In this document: in pieces, positions 1 through 7,881 of the stretch
Numbering within the stretch: position 1 is the stretch's first letter
Layout: each line of letters begins with the position of its first letter
Assembly: GCF_018362975.1 (NCBI RefSeq)
Contig: NZ_CP074371.1
Span: 7,254,001-7,318,000 of the forward strand
DNA: 64,000 nucleotides
Origin: Nocardia tengchongensis
GTDB lineage: Bacteria; Actinomycetota; Actinomycetes; Mycobacteriales; Mycobacteriaceae
Reading direction: 5' to 3'
Program-made: the position numbers and the translations under genes
Notes under the pieces: model-generated
Databases searched by the model: none
What the model was told of the DNA's origin: nothing
Seen by the model: only the letters and a program-made list of their open reading frames with translations

Positions 1-745
1 CGAGCGCCTGGGTGGCCCAGGCCCCGGTCATCAAGCGCAGCAGCCGCGTCGGCGCGTCGTGGGAGACGCCGCAGTGCACGGCCAGCACCGACGAATGTTG
101 CCCGGCCACATGCAGTTCCAGCCGCTGATAGGGCCGGTCGGCGGCGGTGGTGCGGAAGTAGAGCACCGTCGCGTGCTCGTGGCTGTTGTAGCCGCCGCCG
201 TCGGCGTGCATGCGGTTCTTGTGCAGCAGCAGCGCGCGCAACCCGACGATTTCGACGGTGTCGGCGTTGGCTGCCTCGAGCGCCAGATGCGCTTCGTAGC
301 CCGCGGCGCGTTCGGCGGCCGCGATCCCCGTCCGCGTTTGGCCGGCCGTACCCACCAAGGCGAAGATCTCCAGTAACCGTGGATCGCCGTCGGGGCTGGG
401 CACCGGCGTCCGCACGATCTGCACGTTCAGCGAGTCGGCGGGGACGCCGTAGCGGTCGGCCAGGCGGGACCTGACCACCGTGCTCGGGGTGGGCGCACCC
501 GCGCTCAATCCGCGCTCGGCCAGCGTGCGGGTGAGCACCTCCAGATCCGGCGGGAACACCAGGACGGCGGTGTGGGCGAAGCGGGTGCGAGCCATGATCG
601 CGGCCCGGTCGGCGGCGGCCAGGCCGGGCAGCATGCGGCTCAGCACCGCCCCGGTGTCGTGCGCCGCGGCGAATCTCGCCGCGGTATCCAACTGGTCGAG
701 ATCGAACGAGTCGAGCTCGGCATGCGCTATCAGCGCGGGAGTCAC
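1..745 (-). CDS. Unknown protein, C-terminus cut by window edge
   Basis: I do not recognise this protein. The reading frame is open from a GTG at 745, four bases after AGGAGG, to the window edge, giving 248 residues with no stop. It has no signal peptide or membrane helix. The N-terminal third is helical and Ala/Leu-rich; a later stretch holds HKNRMHADGGGYNSHEH, rich in His, Asn and Gly, which could suggest a metal or active site. It starts 70 bases after the stop of the PHBH-like monooxygenase on the same strand, so both are probably co-transcribed and this may be a pathway partner. That link is inference. Confidence 0.6.
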   Translation of the reverse strand, partial: MTPALIAHAELDSFDLDQLDTAARFAAAHDTGAVLSRMLPGLAAADRAAIMARTRFAHTAVLVFPPDLEVLTRTLAERGLSAGAPTPSTVVRSRLADRYGVPADSLNVQIVRTPVPSPDGDPRLLEIFALVGTAGQTRTGIAAAERAAGYEAHLALEAANADTVEIVGLRALLLHKNRMHADGGGYNSHEHATVLYFRTTAADRPYQRLELHVAGQHSSVLAVHCGVSHDAPTRLLRLMTGAWATQAL

Positions 746-815
746 GCGTCCTCCTGAGGGGATTACGAACAAAGGTATTCAGTTGTGGGACAGGAAAATT
801 GGGGTCGACGAAATG

Positions 816-2024
816 TCAGAGGCCGACGTAGTTGTCGGAGAAGAAGTCCTGGTGCGCGCGGGAGACCACGAGATCACGCAGTCGTGCCCGGCGCAGCACG
901 CGGTGGTAGTCGGCGTGCGGATCGTCCGCGGCCGGGGGATGGAGCAGATCGATCATCCAATGCGAAAACTCTTGGGCCCGTTCGATCATCGGGGTGTAGT
1001 CGGCGCAGTACTGGCCGAGGCCGCTGAGATCGCCGCCGCGCAGCGCGTCCGACAGCGCGTGGGCGAGCAGCTCGGCACCCAGGATCGCCAGGTTGGCGCC
1101 CTTGGCGGCCGAGGGACTGATCGCGGTCGCGGCATCGCCGGCCAGCAGTAATCGACCGTGCCGCAGGCGATCCCGGATCTCCGAACGCAACCGCACCAGG
1201 CCGCGTTCCACGATCGGGCCTTCGACCAGCGGCCCGTGCCGGTCGGCGTGCAGGCGCCGGCGCAGCGCCGCCCAGACGCGCGCGTCGTCCCAGTCCTCGA
1301 CGGTGTCGGACGGATCGCATTGCAGGTAGTAGCGGGTGATGTCAGGGGTACGCGGCATCTGCCCGGCGAAACCGTCGGGGTGCACGCCGTACAGGACGTT
1401 CGGGGAGCTCGGCGGGGCCTGCACCAGCAGCGCCAGCCAGGTGATGCCGTGGTCGCGCACCGCGGTGCGCGCGGGCACCGCGGCCGCCGACACGCCCCGG
1501 CCGCCGTCGCAGCCGGCCAGGTACCTGCCGGTCACCCGCCGCACCCGGCCGTCGGCGGTGCGCGCCATCACCCAGGGGCGTTCGGTGTCGAGGTCGCCGA
1601 TGAATTCGGCGGTCGTCTCGAAATGCACTGCGCCGCCGCCTCGCAGAAATTCTGCGATCAAATCGGTCACCAGCTCCTGCTGCGGATGCACGGTGTGGGG
1701 ACGGCCGGAACCTCGTTTCCCGTAACACAATTCGAATCCGCCGTCGACGCCCCGAAACTCGCACACATCATGGTCGTGACCGCGACTATCCAGGCCGGCG
1801 GCGAGCCCGTGGGTACGCAGCACCGCCACCGCGTCGGGTGCCAAAAACCCTGCCCGCGACCGGTTCTCGACCCATCGGCGACTCTGACGCTCCAGCACGA
1901 CGCAGCCGATGCCGGCCGCGCCGAGCAGGTTGGCCAGCACCAGCCCGGCCGGTCCCGCGCCCAAAACGACTACCTCGGTGTCGATGTCGCCACACTCGGG
2001 ACCCATCGACTCCACGTTGTTCAC
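816..2024 (-). CDS. FAD monooxygenase, 4-hydroxybenzoate 3-monooxygenase-like
   Basis: Flavin aromatic hydroxylase of the PobA/PHBH group, 402 residues (usual length about 390). The FAD-binding GAGPAG lies at 22-27, the RAGFLAP segment at 57-63 matches the conserved Arg-Ala-Gly region of PHBH, a GCDG motif is at 171-174, and the second FAD motif GDAAT is at 296-300. The substrate region TRYYLQ near 230-235 and VEDWDDARVW align with PHBH. The usual GDAAH has Thr in place of His, so the substrate may differ from 4-hydroxybenzoate. Expected reaction: NAD(P)H- and O2-dependent ring hydroxylation in the cytoplasm. It heads a short operon with the unknown gene at 1-745. Confidence 0.8.
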   Translation of the reverse strand: MNNVESMGPECGDIDTEVVVLGAGPAGLVLANLLGAAGIGCVVLERQSRRWVENRSRAGFLAPDAVAVLRTHGLAAGLDSRGHDHDVCEFRGVDGGFELCYGKRGSGRPHTVHPQQELVTDLIAEFLRGGGAVHFETTAEFIGDLDTERPWVMARTADGRVRRVTGRYLAGCDGGRGVSAAAVPARTAVRDHGITWLALLVQAPPSSPNVLYGVHPDGFAGQMPRTPDITRYYLQCDPSDTVEDWDDARVWAALRRRLHADRHGPLVEGPIVERGLVRLRSEIRDRLRHGRLLLAGDAATAISPSAAKGANLAILGAELLAHALSDALRGGDLSGLGQYCADYTPMIERAQEFSHWMIDLLHPPAADDPHADYHRVLRRARLRDLVVSRAHQDFFSDNYVGL

Positions 2025-2181
2025 GAAACCGTCCTAACCGAAAGGAAAGTGGTGACGCAGACCAATGCGCGGCCGATGTTACCGGGCTTGACGAGTCGAA
2101 TACGGGATTGCTTCACCTCATGGGTTCGTGGCGCGCCGCGCGATATTTACAAAATGGACAATGCGCGCAAAAGAATGGCGC

Positions 2182-2209
2182 CGGCGCGGGTGCGAGAGCA
2201 CCGGCGCCG
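2182..2209 (-). terminator. Hairpin after the LGFP/PIN-like gene
   Basis: A stem of eleven pairs interrupted by one G-G mismatch, with a GAGA loop, lies 32 bases beyond the stop of the 2241-4197 gene on its own strand. There is no clear T-run. It is a plausible terminator separating that gene from the monooxygenase. Confidence 0.45.
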
Positions 2210-2240
2210 ACGCCGACGGTAGAGCCTGCTCGAATCGTTT

Positions 2241-4197
2241 CTAGCCGCGCGACAACGGGAACCGCCACGCCCGGATCCGCCGATCCGACAACACGACCAG
2301 GGCCCCGCAGGACAACAGCTGATCCAGCCGCGGCAGCGCCTGCCGGAGCGCCACGACCTGGTCGTCGGCCGTGGCCTCGGCGTGGTGCAGAACCACCACG
2401 CTGGGCGCGGACGAGGCGGCGGCCAGGTCGTCGGCGTAGGTGCGCTCGGCGGTCACCAGGGCGCGGCCCAGCGACTTGGCCTGCTCCAGCACCCGGCGAT
2501 TGTCGCCGTTCCGCAAGCCCACGTCGCGCAGGTGCACGACGTCATAGCCCGCGGCTTCCAGCTTTTCGGCGATCCGGGGGCTCAGGTTCTCGTCGACCAG
2601 CAGCTTCGCGCCCACCACCGTCGGCGAAAGTCCTTGCACCGCTTCCGCATAGGTCATGTCGAGCGCCTCGGTGCCGGTCAATCGGCTGATGATGGTGCTC
2701 GGCTCGGTGATCGCCGAATCGCCGGTCATCCGCTTGCGCGCACCGGCCACCGCCATCCCGGCCGCGGCGGTCCCGGCGGCCGCGGTCCCGGCCAGACCCG
2801 CCCTCCTGCCCAGCCCGGAGATTCCCGCATGAGCGTCGGCCACCGTGCCCCCGGCCTGCGGCGCGACACCGGTCATGCCCGTCGCCTTCAGACTCGCAGC
2901 GGCGCCTTTCATATCCAGGGTGGGACTCTGCTCCATGACGGGACTCTGCGCGCCCACGACGGGAGCCTTCACAGTGGGGCCCCGGACGTCGGTACCGACG
3001 CCGGAGTGACCCGACCCGCCACGCCCGCCGCCGCGCAGCTTGTTCCACGCCCACCACAGCAGGCCGAGCAGGCCGATCAGCGCGGCCGCGATGGCCAGCA
3101 GCGCGAGCAGCCACCACCAACCCAGCTTGTCCTTGAACTTCGCGAACCAGCCCTGGGACTTCTCGACGCTCGGCGCGGACAGGCTCGGCAGTTTGAACGA
3201 ACCGTCGGGCAGTTTCACCGCGCCGCTGGGGAAGGTGATCGAGCCGTCGGACATTCTCACCGTGCCGTCGGGCAACTGCACCGCGCCCTCGGGCAGCTTG
3301 AACGCCCCGTCCGGCAGCCGGATCAGGCCGTTCGCGTACTGCAGCGAACCGTCCGGGAGCCGAACCGCGCCCTCCGGCAAGCTGATCGACCCGTCCGGCG
3401 GTTTGATCGAACCGTCCGGCAGCACGTATATTGCCATTCGGCAATTGGAAGCTACCGTCTGGCAATTTGATGGAACCGTCCGGGAACTGGACATTTCCGT
3501 CGGGCAATTGCACGGATCCCTCGGGGAGCGCGGCGTTCATTCCAGGGAAGGACAGACCGGCCAGTCCCGCGGCCAAACCGCCGGGCACCGTGCCGAATCC
3601 GTGCTGCGGGTTCCAGGAGATCTCCGCGGCGCCATTGTCGCCGCTGAACTTCTGCCGGATGGTGCCGTCGGGGTCGGTGACCGCGGTGGCGGCCGGGAGG
3701 CCGAGTTCGGTCGCGGGACCGCCGAGCTTGCGATAGGCCGCCAGCATCGGACCGCGCACCACCCACGCGTCCCGGGGCACCCAGTAGATCGAGGCGCCGT
3801 CGGGCGCGGAGAAGTCGTTGAAACGCCCGGTGTCGCCGGGTGTCACCGCCTCGTCGGTGGTGGGAAATCCGAGGCCGCTCGTGGGTCCGCCGAGCTGTTC
3901 GTAGTCCGCCAGAATGTCGCCGTAGAGCACGTGCGCGCCGGTCGGCGGGGAGTAGTAGATGGCACCGCCGTCGTAATCGCGGACCGCGCCGTCCGCCACC
4001 GGACGGGCGTCACCCTTCGGGCGGCCCAGCGGGGACGAGGCGCCGCCCCACTGGTCGTATTTCTGGGCGATCTCCTCCGCTCCGGTCACCTGGGCCTGCG
4101 CCGGGGAAATCAGCAGGGCCGCACCGAGGCCCGCGGAATACCCGAACACCACCATCCGCCGCAATCCGATCGGACTGAAAAGACTGACGTTTCGCAC
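2241..4197 (-). pseudogene. Frameshifted LGFP / PDG-repeat / TM / PIN-like fusion
   Basis: One gene in two frames, about 651 residues if repaired. From the GTG at 4197 (AAGGGG six bases upstream; ATG at 4242 is an alternative) come a signal peptide (1 to about 35, ending SPAQA), LGFP-type repeats (about 48-170) as in actinobacterial wall-binding proteins, then sixteen heptads of the form LPDGSxx from residue 224. The frame changes within 3427-3432. The second frame continues the heptads in phase, then has a lipid-spanning segment (WWWLLALLAIAAAL region), a Gly/Arg-rich linker, and a C-terminal domain with LVDENLSPR, HLRDVGLRN, ALVTAER and GALVVLSD, the pattern of DUF5615/Mut7-C-like PIN-fold proteins. 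Predicted topology: repeats outside, PIN-like domain inside. No DUF433-type antitoxin is adjacent. The domains are clear; the combined function is unknown. Confidence 0.75.
3192..3528 (-). repeat. Sixteen PDG heptad repeats (21-bp period)
   Basis: The coding strand repeats a 21-base unit specifying LPDGSxx, with variants LPEGAVQ, FPDGSIK, PPDGSIS, YANGLIR, MSDGSIT and FPSGAVK. The span is 337 bases, sixteen units of 21 plus one extra base, and that base marks the frameshift. The period and hydrophobic first position suggest a beta-solenoid-like stalk between the LGFP region and the membrane helix (inference). Confidence 0.85.
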
Positions 4198-4325
4198 ACC
4201 GATCCCCTTTTGCCGTGAGAAGGAACGATCAGAGCCGATCAATGAGACACGCCACTCGATGTGGCAAATTGCCCGTTATCTTATTCGATCCCCCGATTCC
4301 AGGGCGGTCCGACAGGACCGGTGAA

Positions 4326-4955
4326 TCAGCGGGTGGCGGGCTGGGTCGCGGACTCCCAGGCGAACCCGTCGGGGTCGGTGAAGGCCGCGGCGCCACCGAT
4401 GACCAGTCGATGCGAGCCGGTGCCCTCGGCGGGGACGCCCGCGTCCTTGGCGAGCGCGCGGCGCTTGTAGAGCGCCAATTTGATCGGGGATGAGCCGGCG
4501 TCGAATTCGACGTACATGGGGCCGAAGCTCTTGGCGACGGGCAGGCCGCGGTCGACGTAGAAGCGTTTGCTCGCACCGATATTCGCGACGCCGAGCAGCA
4601 GCACCAGCGAGTCGAAACGCTTCACGGCCGGGCCGGTGTTCTTCTTCGACGACGTCGCGACCTTCCAGATCGCGCCGTCGGGAGCCTGGACCACACCGCC
4701 GTAGCCCCACAGCGATTTGGTGGCGGGCTTGACGACCGTCGCACCCGCGGCGACGGCCGCGTCGAGGTAGGCGTCGGCGTCGGCGGGCTGGGCGACGGTC
4801 AGCGACAGCGTGTAGCCGCGGAAGCCGGTGCTCGGATCCTGGGCGGCGTGGAACCGCAACTGGGTGTCCAGGCCGAACGCGGTGGCGTAGAAGTGGGCGG
4901 CCGCCTCGGGATCGGCGACATCGAGAGTGATGGTTTCGATGGATGTCATGTCCAC
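4326..4955 (-). CDS. VOC (glyoxalase/bleomycin resistance) family protein
   Basis: A 209-residue cytoplasmic protein with two vicinal-oxygen-chelate half-modules. The first begins ITLDVADPEAAAHFY and ends GAIWKVA; the second begins FDSLVLLLGV and ends DPDGFAWE, both typical edges of the beta-alpha-beta-beta-beta unit. Members include glyoxalases, dioxygenases and antibiotic-binding proteins; the sequence does not identify the substrate. The start is GTG at 4955, with ATG two codons later; no strong ribosome site is visible. It appears monocistronic. Confidence 0.8.
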   Translation of the reverse strand: MDMTSIETITLDVADPEAAAHFYATAFGLDTQLRFHAAQDPSTGFRGYTLSLTVAQPADADAYLDAAVAAGATVVKPATKSLWGYGGVVQAPDGAIWKVATSSKKNTGPAVKRFDSLVLLLGVANIGASKRFYVDRGLPVAKSFGPMYVEFDAGSSPIKLALYKRRALAKDAGVPAEGTGSHRLVIGGAAAFTDPDGFAWESATQPATR

Positions 4956-5021
4956 AACGCTACGGTCGCGGCACTGACCAGCGCTTCTCGATTCCTGATC
5001 AGTCCGCGACCGCGGCGTCGG

Positions 5022-5663
5022 CTAGGTCACCGAGTCCAGTGAGGAGAAGACGACCACGTTCGACAGGTAGCTCTTGGCGTTCTTGTCGAAGTCACCGCCG
5101 CAGGTGACCACCTGCAGGGTCGCGCCGCCCCGCGGACCGAAGACGGTCTGGTCGGGGAACTCCGATTTCAGGTACATCCGCACATCGGTGACCTTGAAGT
5201 GCGCGACCTTTCCGTCCGCCCGGGTCACGTCGATCATGTCGTCCTTCTTGACCTTCTTGAGCGTGAAGAACACGCCCGGGCCCTTGTAGGAGTCGACGTG
5301 GCCGAGAATGACCGCCGAGCCCTGCTCGCCCGGCGCCGGACCCTGCTGGTACCAGCCGGCCTGCTGGTAGTCGGCGGGCACCTGGACCGAGCCATCGGCA
5401 TTGAGCCCCACCGAGATCAGCGATCCGGCCACATTGATCGAGGGGATCGAGAACGACATCGGAGTGGAGCGGGTGATCGACGCCGCCGTCTTCACCGCGA
5501 GCGTGGTCGGCGCGACCTTGGTGCTCGACGGCGCGTCCGTGCCGCCGGAGGAACCGCAGCCCGACACCAGGGCCGCGGTGACCGCCAGTACCGCGGCCAG
5601 GGCGGCCAGCGGTCTGCGGCGAGTCGCCTTCGCGTTCATCGTGTTTCGGGTTCCGGTGCTCAT
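5022..5663 (-). CDS. Class F sortase, lipoprotein-type
   Basis: A 213-residue exported protein with a basic N-terminus, hydrophobic segment and lipobox ending VSGC (Cys36), followed by a Ser/Thr-rich linker. The sortase domain has the catalytic His in ILGHVDS (His122) and Cys in QVVTCGG (Cys188). Class F sortases sit outside the membrane and join sorting-motif proteins to the cell surface. The SYLSNVVVF segment has no Arg where class F enzymes usually have one, and no Arg follows Cys188. Its ATG overlaps the stop of the glycine-rich repeat gene by four bases, so the pair is translationally coupled and that protein is the likely substrate or partner. Confidence 0.85.
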   Translation of the reverse strand: MSTGTRNTMNAKATRRRPLAALAAVLAVTAALVSGCGSSGGTDAPSSTKVAPTTLAVKTAASITRSTPMSFSIPSINVAGSLISVGLNADGSVQVPADYQQAGWYQQGPAPGEQGSAVILGHVDSYKGPGVFFTLKKVKKDDMIDVTRADGKVAHFKVTDVRMYLKSEFPDQTVFGPRGGATLQVVTCGGDFDKNAKSYLSNVVVFSSLDSVT

Positions 5664-6739
5664 CGGGCGCTCACCGCGCCGGCCATGCCGCCCGCACCCG
5701 TCTCGGGTGCGCCCTTGGGGATCTTGTAGCCGCCGGCCGGAACCGCGTCGGTGACCGCGGTGCCGCCGCCGATGCCGGTGGACGCGCCGACCGGAATCGC
5801 CATGCCGTTCACGACATCCGCGCCGGCGGCCGCGCCACCGGAGACGGTCAGGTCGACGCCACCCAGGCCACCGCCCTGCGCGTCACCACCGATGTTCGTA
5901 TTGCCGCCGACCTGCACACCGCCGTTCGCGTTGCCGCCGGTCTGCACACCGCCACCGACCTGCACACCGCCATTGGCGTTGCCGCCGGTCTGGACGCCGC
6001 CACCGATCTGCACGCCGCCATTGGCGTTGCCACCGGTCTGCACACCGCCGCCGACGTCCAGGCCGCCACCGGCATTGCCGCCGATCTGCGTGTTACCGCC
6101 GATCTGCAGACCACCATTGGCGTCGCCGCCCGTCTGCACACCGCCACCGACGTCCAGGCCACCACCGGCATTGCCGCCGGCCTGCGTGTTACCGCCTACC
6201 TGCACACCACCATTGGCGTTCCCACCTGCTTGCGTATTGCCGCCGACATCCAGGCCACCACCGGCATTACCGCCGGCCTGCGTATTGCCGCCCACCTGCA
6301 CACCACCATTGGCGTTCCCACCTGCTTGCGTATTGCCGCCGACATCCAGGCCACCACCGGCATTACCGCCGGCCTGCGTATTGCCGCCTACCTGCACACC
6401 ACCATTGGCATTTCCACCGGCCTGCGTATTGCCGCCCACCTGCACACCACCATTGGCGTTCCCGCCGGCCTGCGTGTTACCGCCTACCTGCACACCACCA
6501 TTGGCATTTCCACCGGCCTGCGTATTGCCGCCGGCCTGCACACCGCCATTGGCGTTTCCGCCCGCGTGGGCGCCGGTCTGCACGTCGACCCCGAGTCCGC
6601 CCGGACCGACATTGACGTCGACACCGAGGCCGAGGCCCGGAGCGGGCGCGGTCGTGGTGGGGTCAGCGCTGGCTGACGGCGCACAGAGTGCGACTGCCGC
6701 GGCGATGACCACAGCAACCGGGAATGTCCTTGCCGACAT
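5660..6739 (-). CDS. Secreted glycine-rich 16-residue-repeat protein, putative sortase substrate
   Basis: A 359-residue exported protein. The signal peptide runs to about residue 26 (PSASA). Residues 62-285 are fourteen 16-residue units of the type NANGGVQVGGNTQAGG, alternating with NAGGGLDVGG variants, so the mature protein is low complexity and probably extended. The C-terminus carries APETG at 344-348 followed by eleven small residues ending in Arg, resembling an LPxTG-like signal without the normal membrane segment. The ATG at 6739 gives a clean signal peptide. The gene overlaps the class F sortase by ATGA. A surface structural role is inferred. Confidence 0.8.
   Translation of the reverse strand: MSARTFPVAVVIAAAVALCAPSASADPTTTAPAPGLGLGVDVNVGPGGLGVDVQTGAHAGGNANGGVQAGGNTQAGGNANGGVQVGGNTQAGGNANGGVQVGGNTQAGGNANGGVQVGGNTQAGGNAGGGLDVGGNTQAGGNANGGVQVGGNTQAGGNAGGGLDVGGNTQAGGNANGGVQVGGNTQAGGNAGGGLDVGGGVQTGGDANGGLQIGGNTQIGGNAGGGLDVGGGVQTGGNANGGVQIGGGVQTGGNANGGVQVGGGVQTGGNANGGVQVGGNTNIGGDAQGGGLGGVDLTVSGGAAAGADVVNGMAIPVGASTGIGGGTAVTDAVPAGGYKIPKGAPETGAGGMAGAVSAR
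5885..6556 (-). repeat. 48-bp tandem repeat array, 14 units
   Basis: Fourteen in-frame 48-base units encode the 16-residue repeats of the glycine-rich protein. Blocks near 6230-6400 are almost identical at DNA level, so copy number could change by recombination or slippage without altering frame. Confidence 0.9.
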
Positions 6740-6936
6740 TTTGTATTCGCTTCCAGACGTCGTTATCGATTGCCTTGCCGTCGAATACCGCAAGCCCGGC
6801 GTTACCGACTGGTCGGCCTGAAAGCTGAGAACTAGCGACAATTAGGGGCGGTGAAGACTGGACGTTCGCGTAACCCCCTAACGGTGAGCACCGCAAACAC
6901 TCGGGATCCCCTAATACCCTGTGGGATTGCTGCGAA

Positions 6937-7875
6937 TCACACCCGCTGGACCTCGGCCTGTCGCGTCGCCCCGGTACCGATAGCCGAAAGATGCTCGGAA
7001 CCGTGGATCACATCGGTGAAGGCGCGAGCCACGGTGTCACCCTCGAGCGCCGCCTCACAGCGCCGCGCCAGCTCGTGCCGATCGACGTCCGGGCGCAACT
7101 GCGGACGCAAGGTGATCTCCGCGACCACGCCCTTGGAACGCAGCACCCGCCGGAACGAGTCCGCCAGCGAATCCACCCCGACAAAGCCGGGGACCGTGGA
7201 CAGTTCGCCGCGCGCGACGTACCGCAGCCGCAGCGGCTGCACCGGAGCACCCGAATCGACGGCCGCCTGGAACAGCGCGGGCCGCAGCCTGCCGTGGGCG
7301 CGGCCACACCAGGTGGTGCCCTCGGGGAAGAAGCAGACGCGTTCACCGGCGGTCAGACGCGCCGCCATGGTCTCGATGACCGACGGAAGCTGCCGCAGCC
7401 GTTCCCGATCGATCGGAATGACCCGCACCTTCTTCGCCACGTCACCGAGCGCCGGCCACTCCACCAGATCGGCGCGGGCCACGAACCCCATGGGCTCGAC
7501 GGCGGTCAGCGCCAGAATGTCGGTCCAGCCGATGTGGCGGGCCACCACCAGGACTCCGCCGTCACGGCGATCCCCGGCGGCCCGCTCATCGGTGATGCGG
7601 ACCCGAATCCCGCAGCAGGCCAGCAGGGCTCGCGCATAGCGGCGCTGCAGCCTGCTCCGGCGCCGGCGTGGCGTGGCGACATGGGCGATCGGGAAACTCA
7701 GCAGCACCCCCGCGATGCCGAGCACGCGGGCCGCGACCCGCAACGTGCCCGCCTCAGCGGGGGAATCGACACACGAAGGGCCGCAAGGACTGTGCGGCAT
7801 CCACGAGTGGGCGGTGGGCTCGGCCGGCGGGCACGACAGCGCACCGGCCTCCGGGGACAGCAGAGCGGGCATCAT
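6937..7875 (-). CDS. PlsC-family acyltransferase (lyso-ornithine lipid acyltransferase-like)
   Basis: A 312-residue acyltransferase with the catalytic block HIGWTD (His114, Asp119) and the phosphate/acceptor block FPEGT (183-187). A hydrophobic segment at about 52-66 probably attaches it to the membrane. The family moves an acyl group from acyl-ACP or acyl-CoA to a lysolipid. It starts six bases after the GNAT N-acyltransferase, matching the olsB-olsA arrangement that first makes lyso-ornithine lipid and then esterifies it; the same pair occurs as Rv3027c-Rv3026c in M. tuberculosis. A lysophosphatidate acyltransferase role remains possible. Confidence 0.75.
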   Translation of the reverse strand: MMPALLSPEAGALSCPPAEPTAHSWMPHSPCGPSCVDSPAEAGTLRVAARVLGIAGVLLSFPIAHVATPRRRRSRLQRRYARALLACCGIRVRITDERAAGDRRDGGVLVVARHIGWTDILALTAVEPMGFVARADLVEWPALGDVAKKVRVIPIDRERLRQLPSVIETMAARLTAGERVCFFPEGTTWCGRAHGRLRPALFQAAVDSGAPVQPLRLRYVARGELSTVPGFVGVDSLADSFRRVLRSKGVVAEITLRPQLRPDVDRHELARRCEAALEGDTVARAFTDVIHGSEHLSAIGTGATRQAEVQRV

Positions 7876-7881
7876 CGGATA

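Noticed and set aside
5751..6821. Long plus-strand Pro/Thr/Cys-rich frame opposite the repeat gene
   Set aside because: It is the antisense shadow of the 48-bp repeats; the minus frame has the signal peptide and couples to the sortase.
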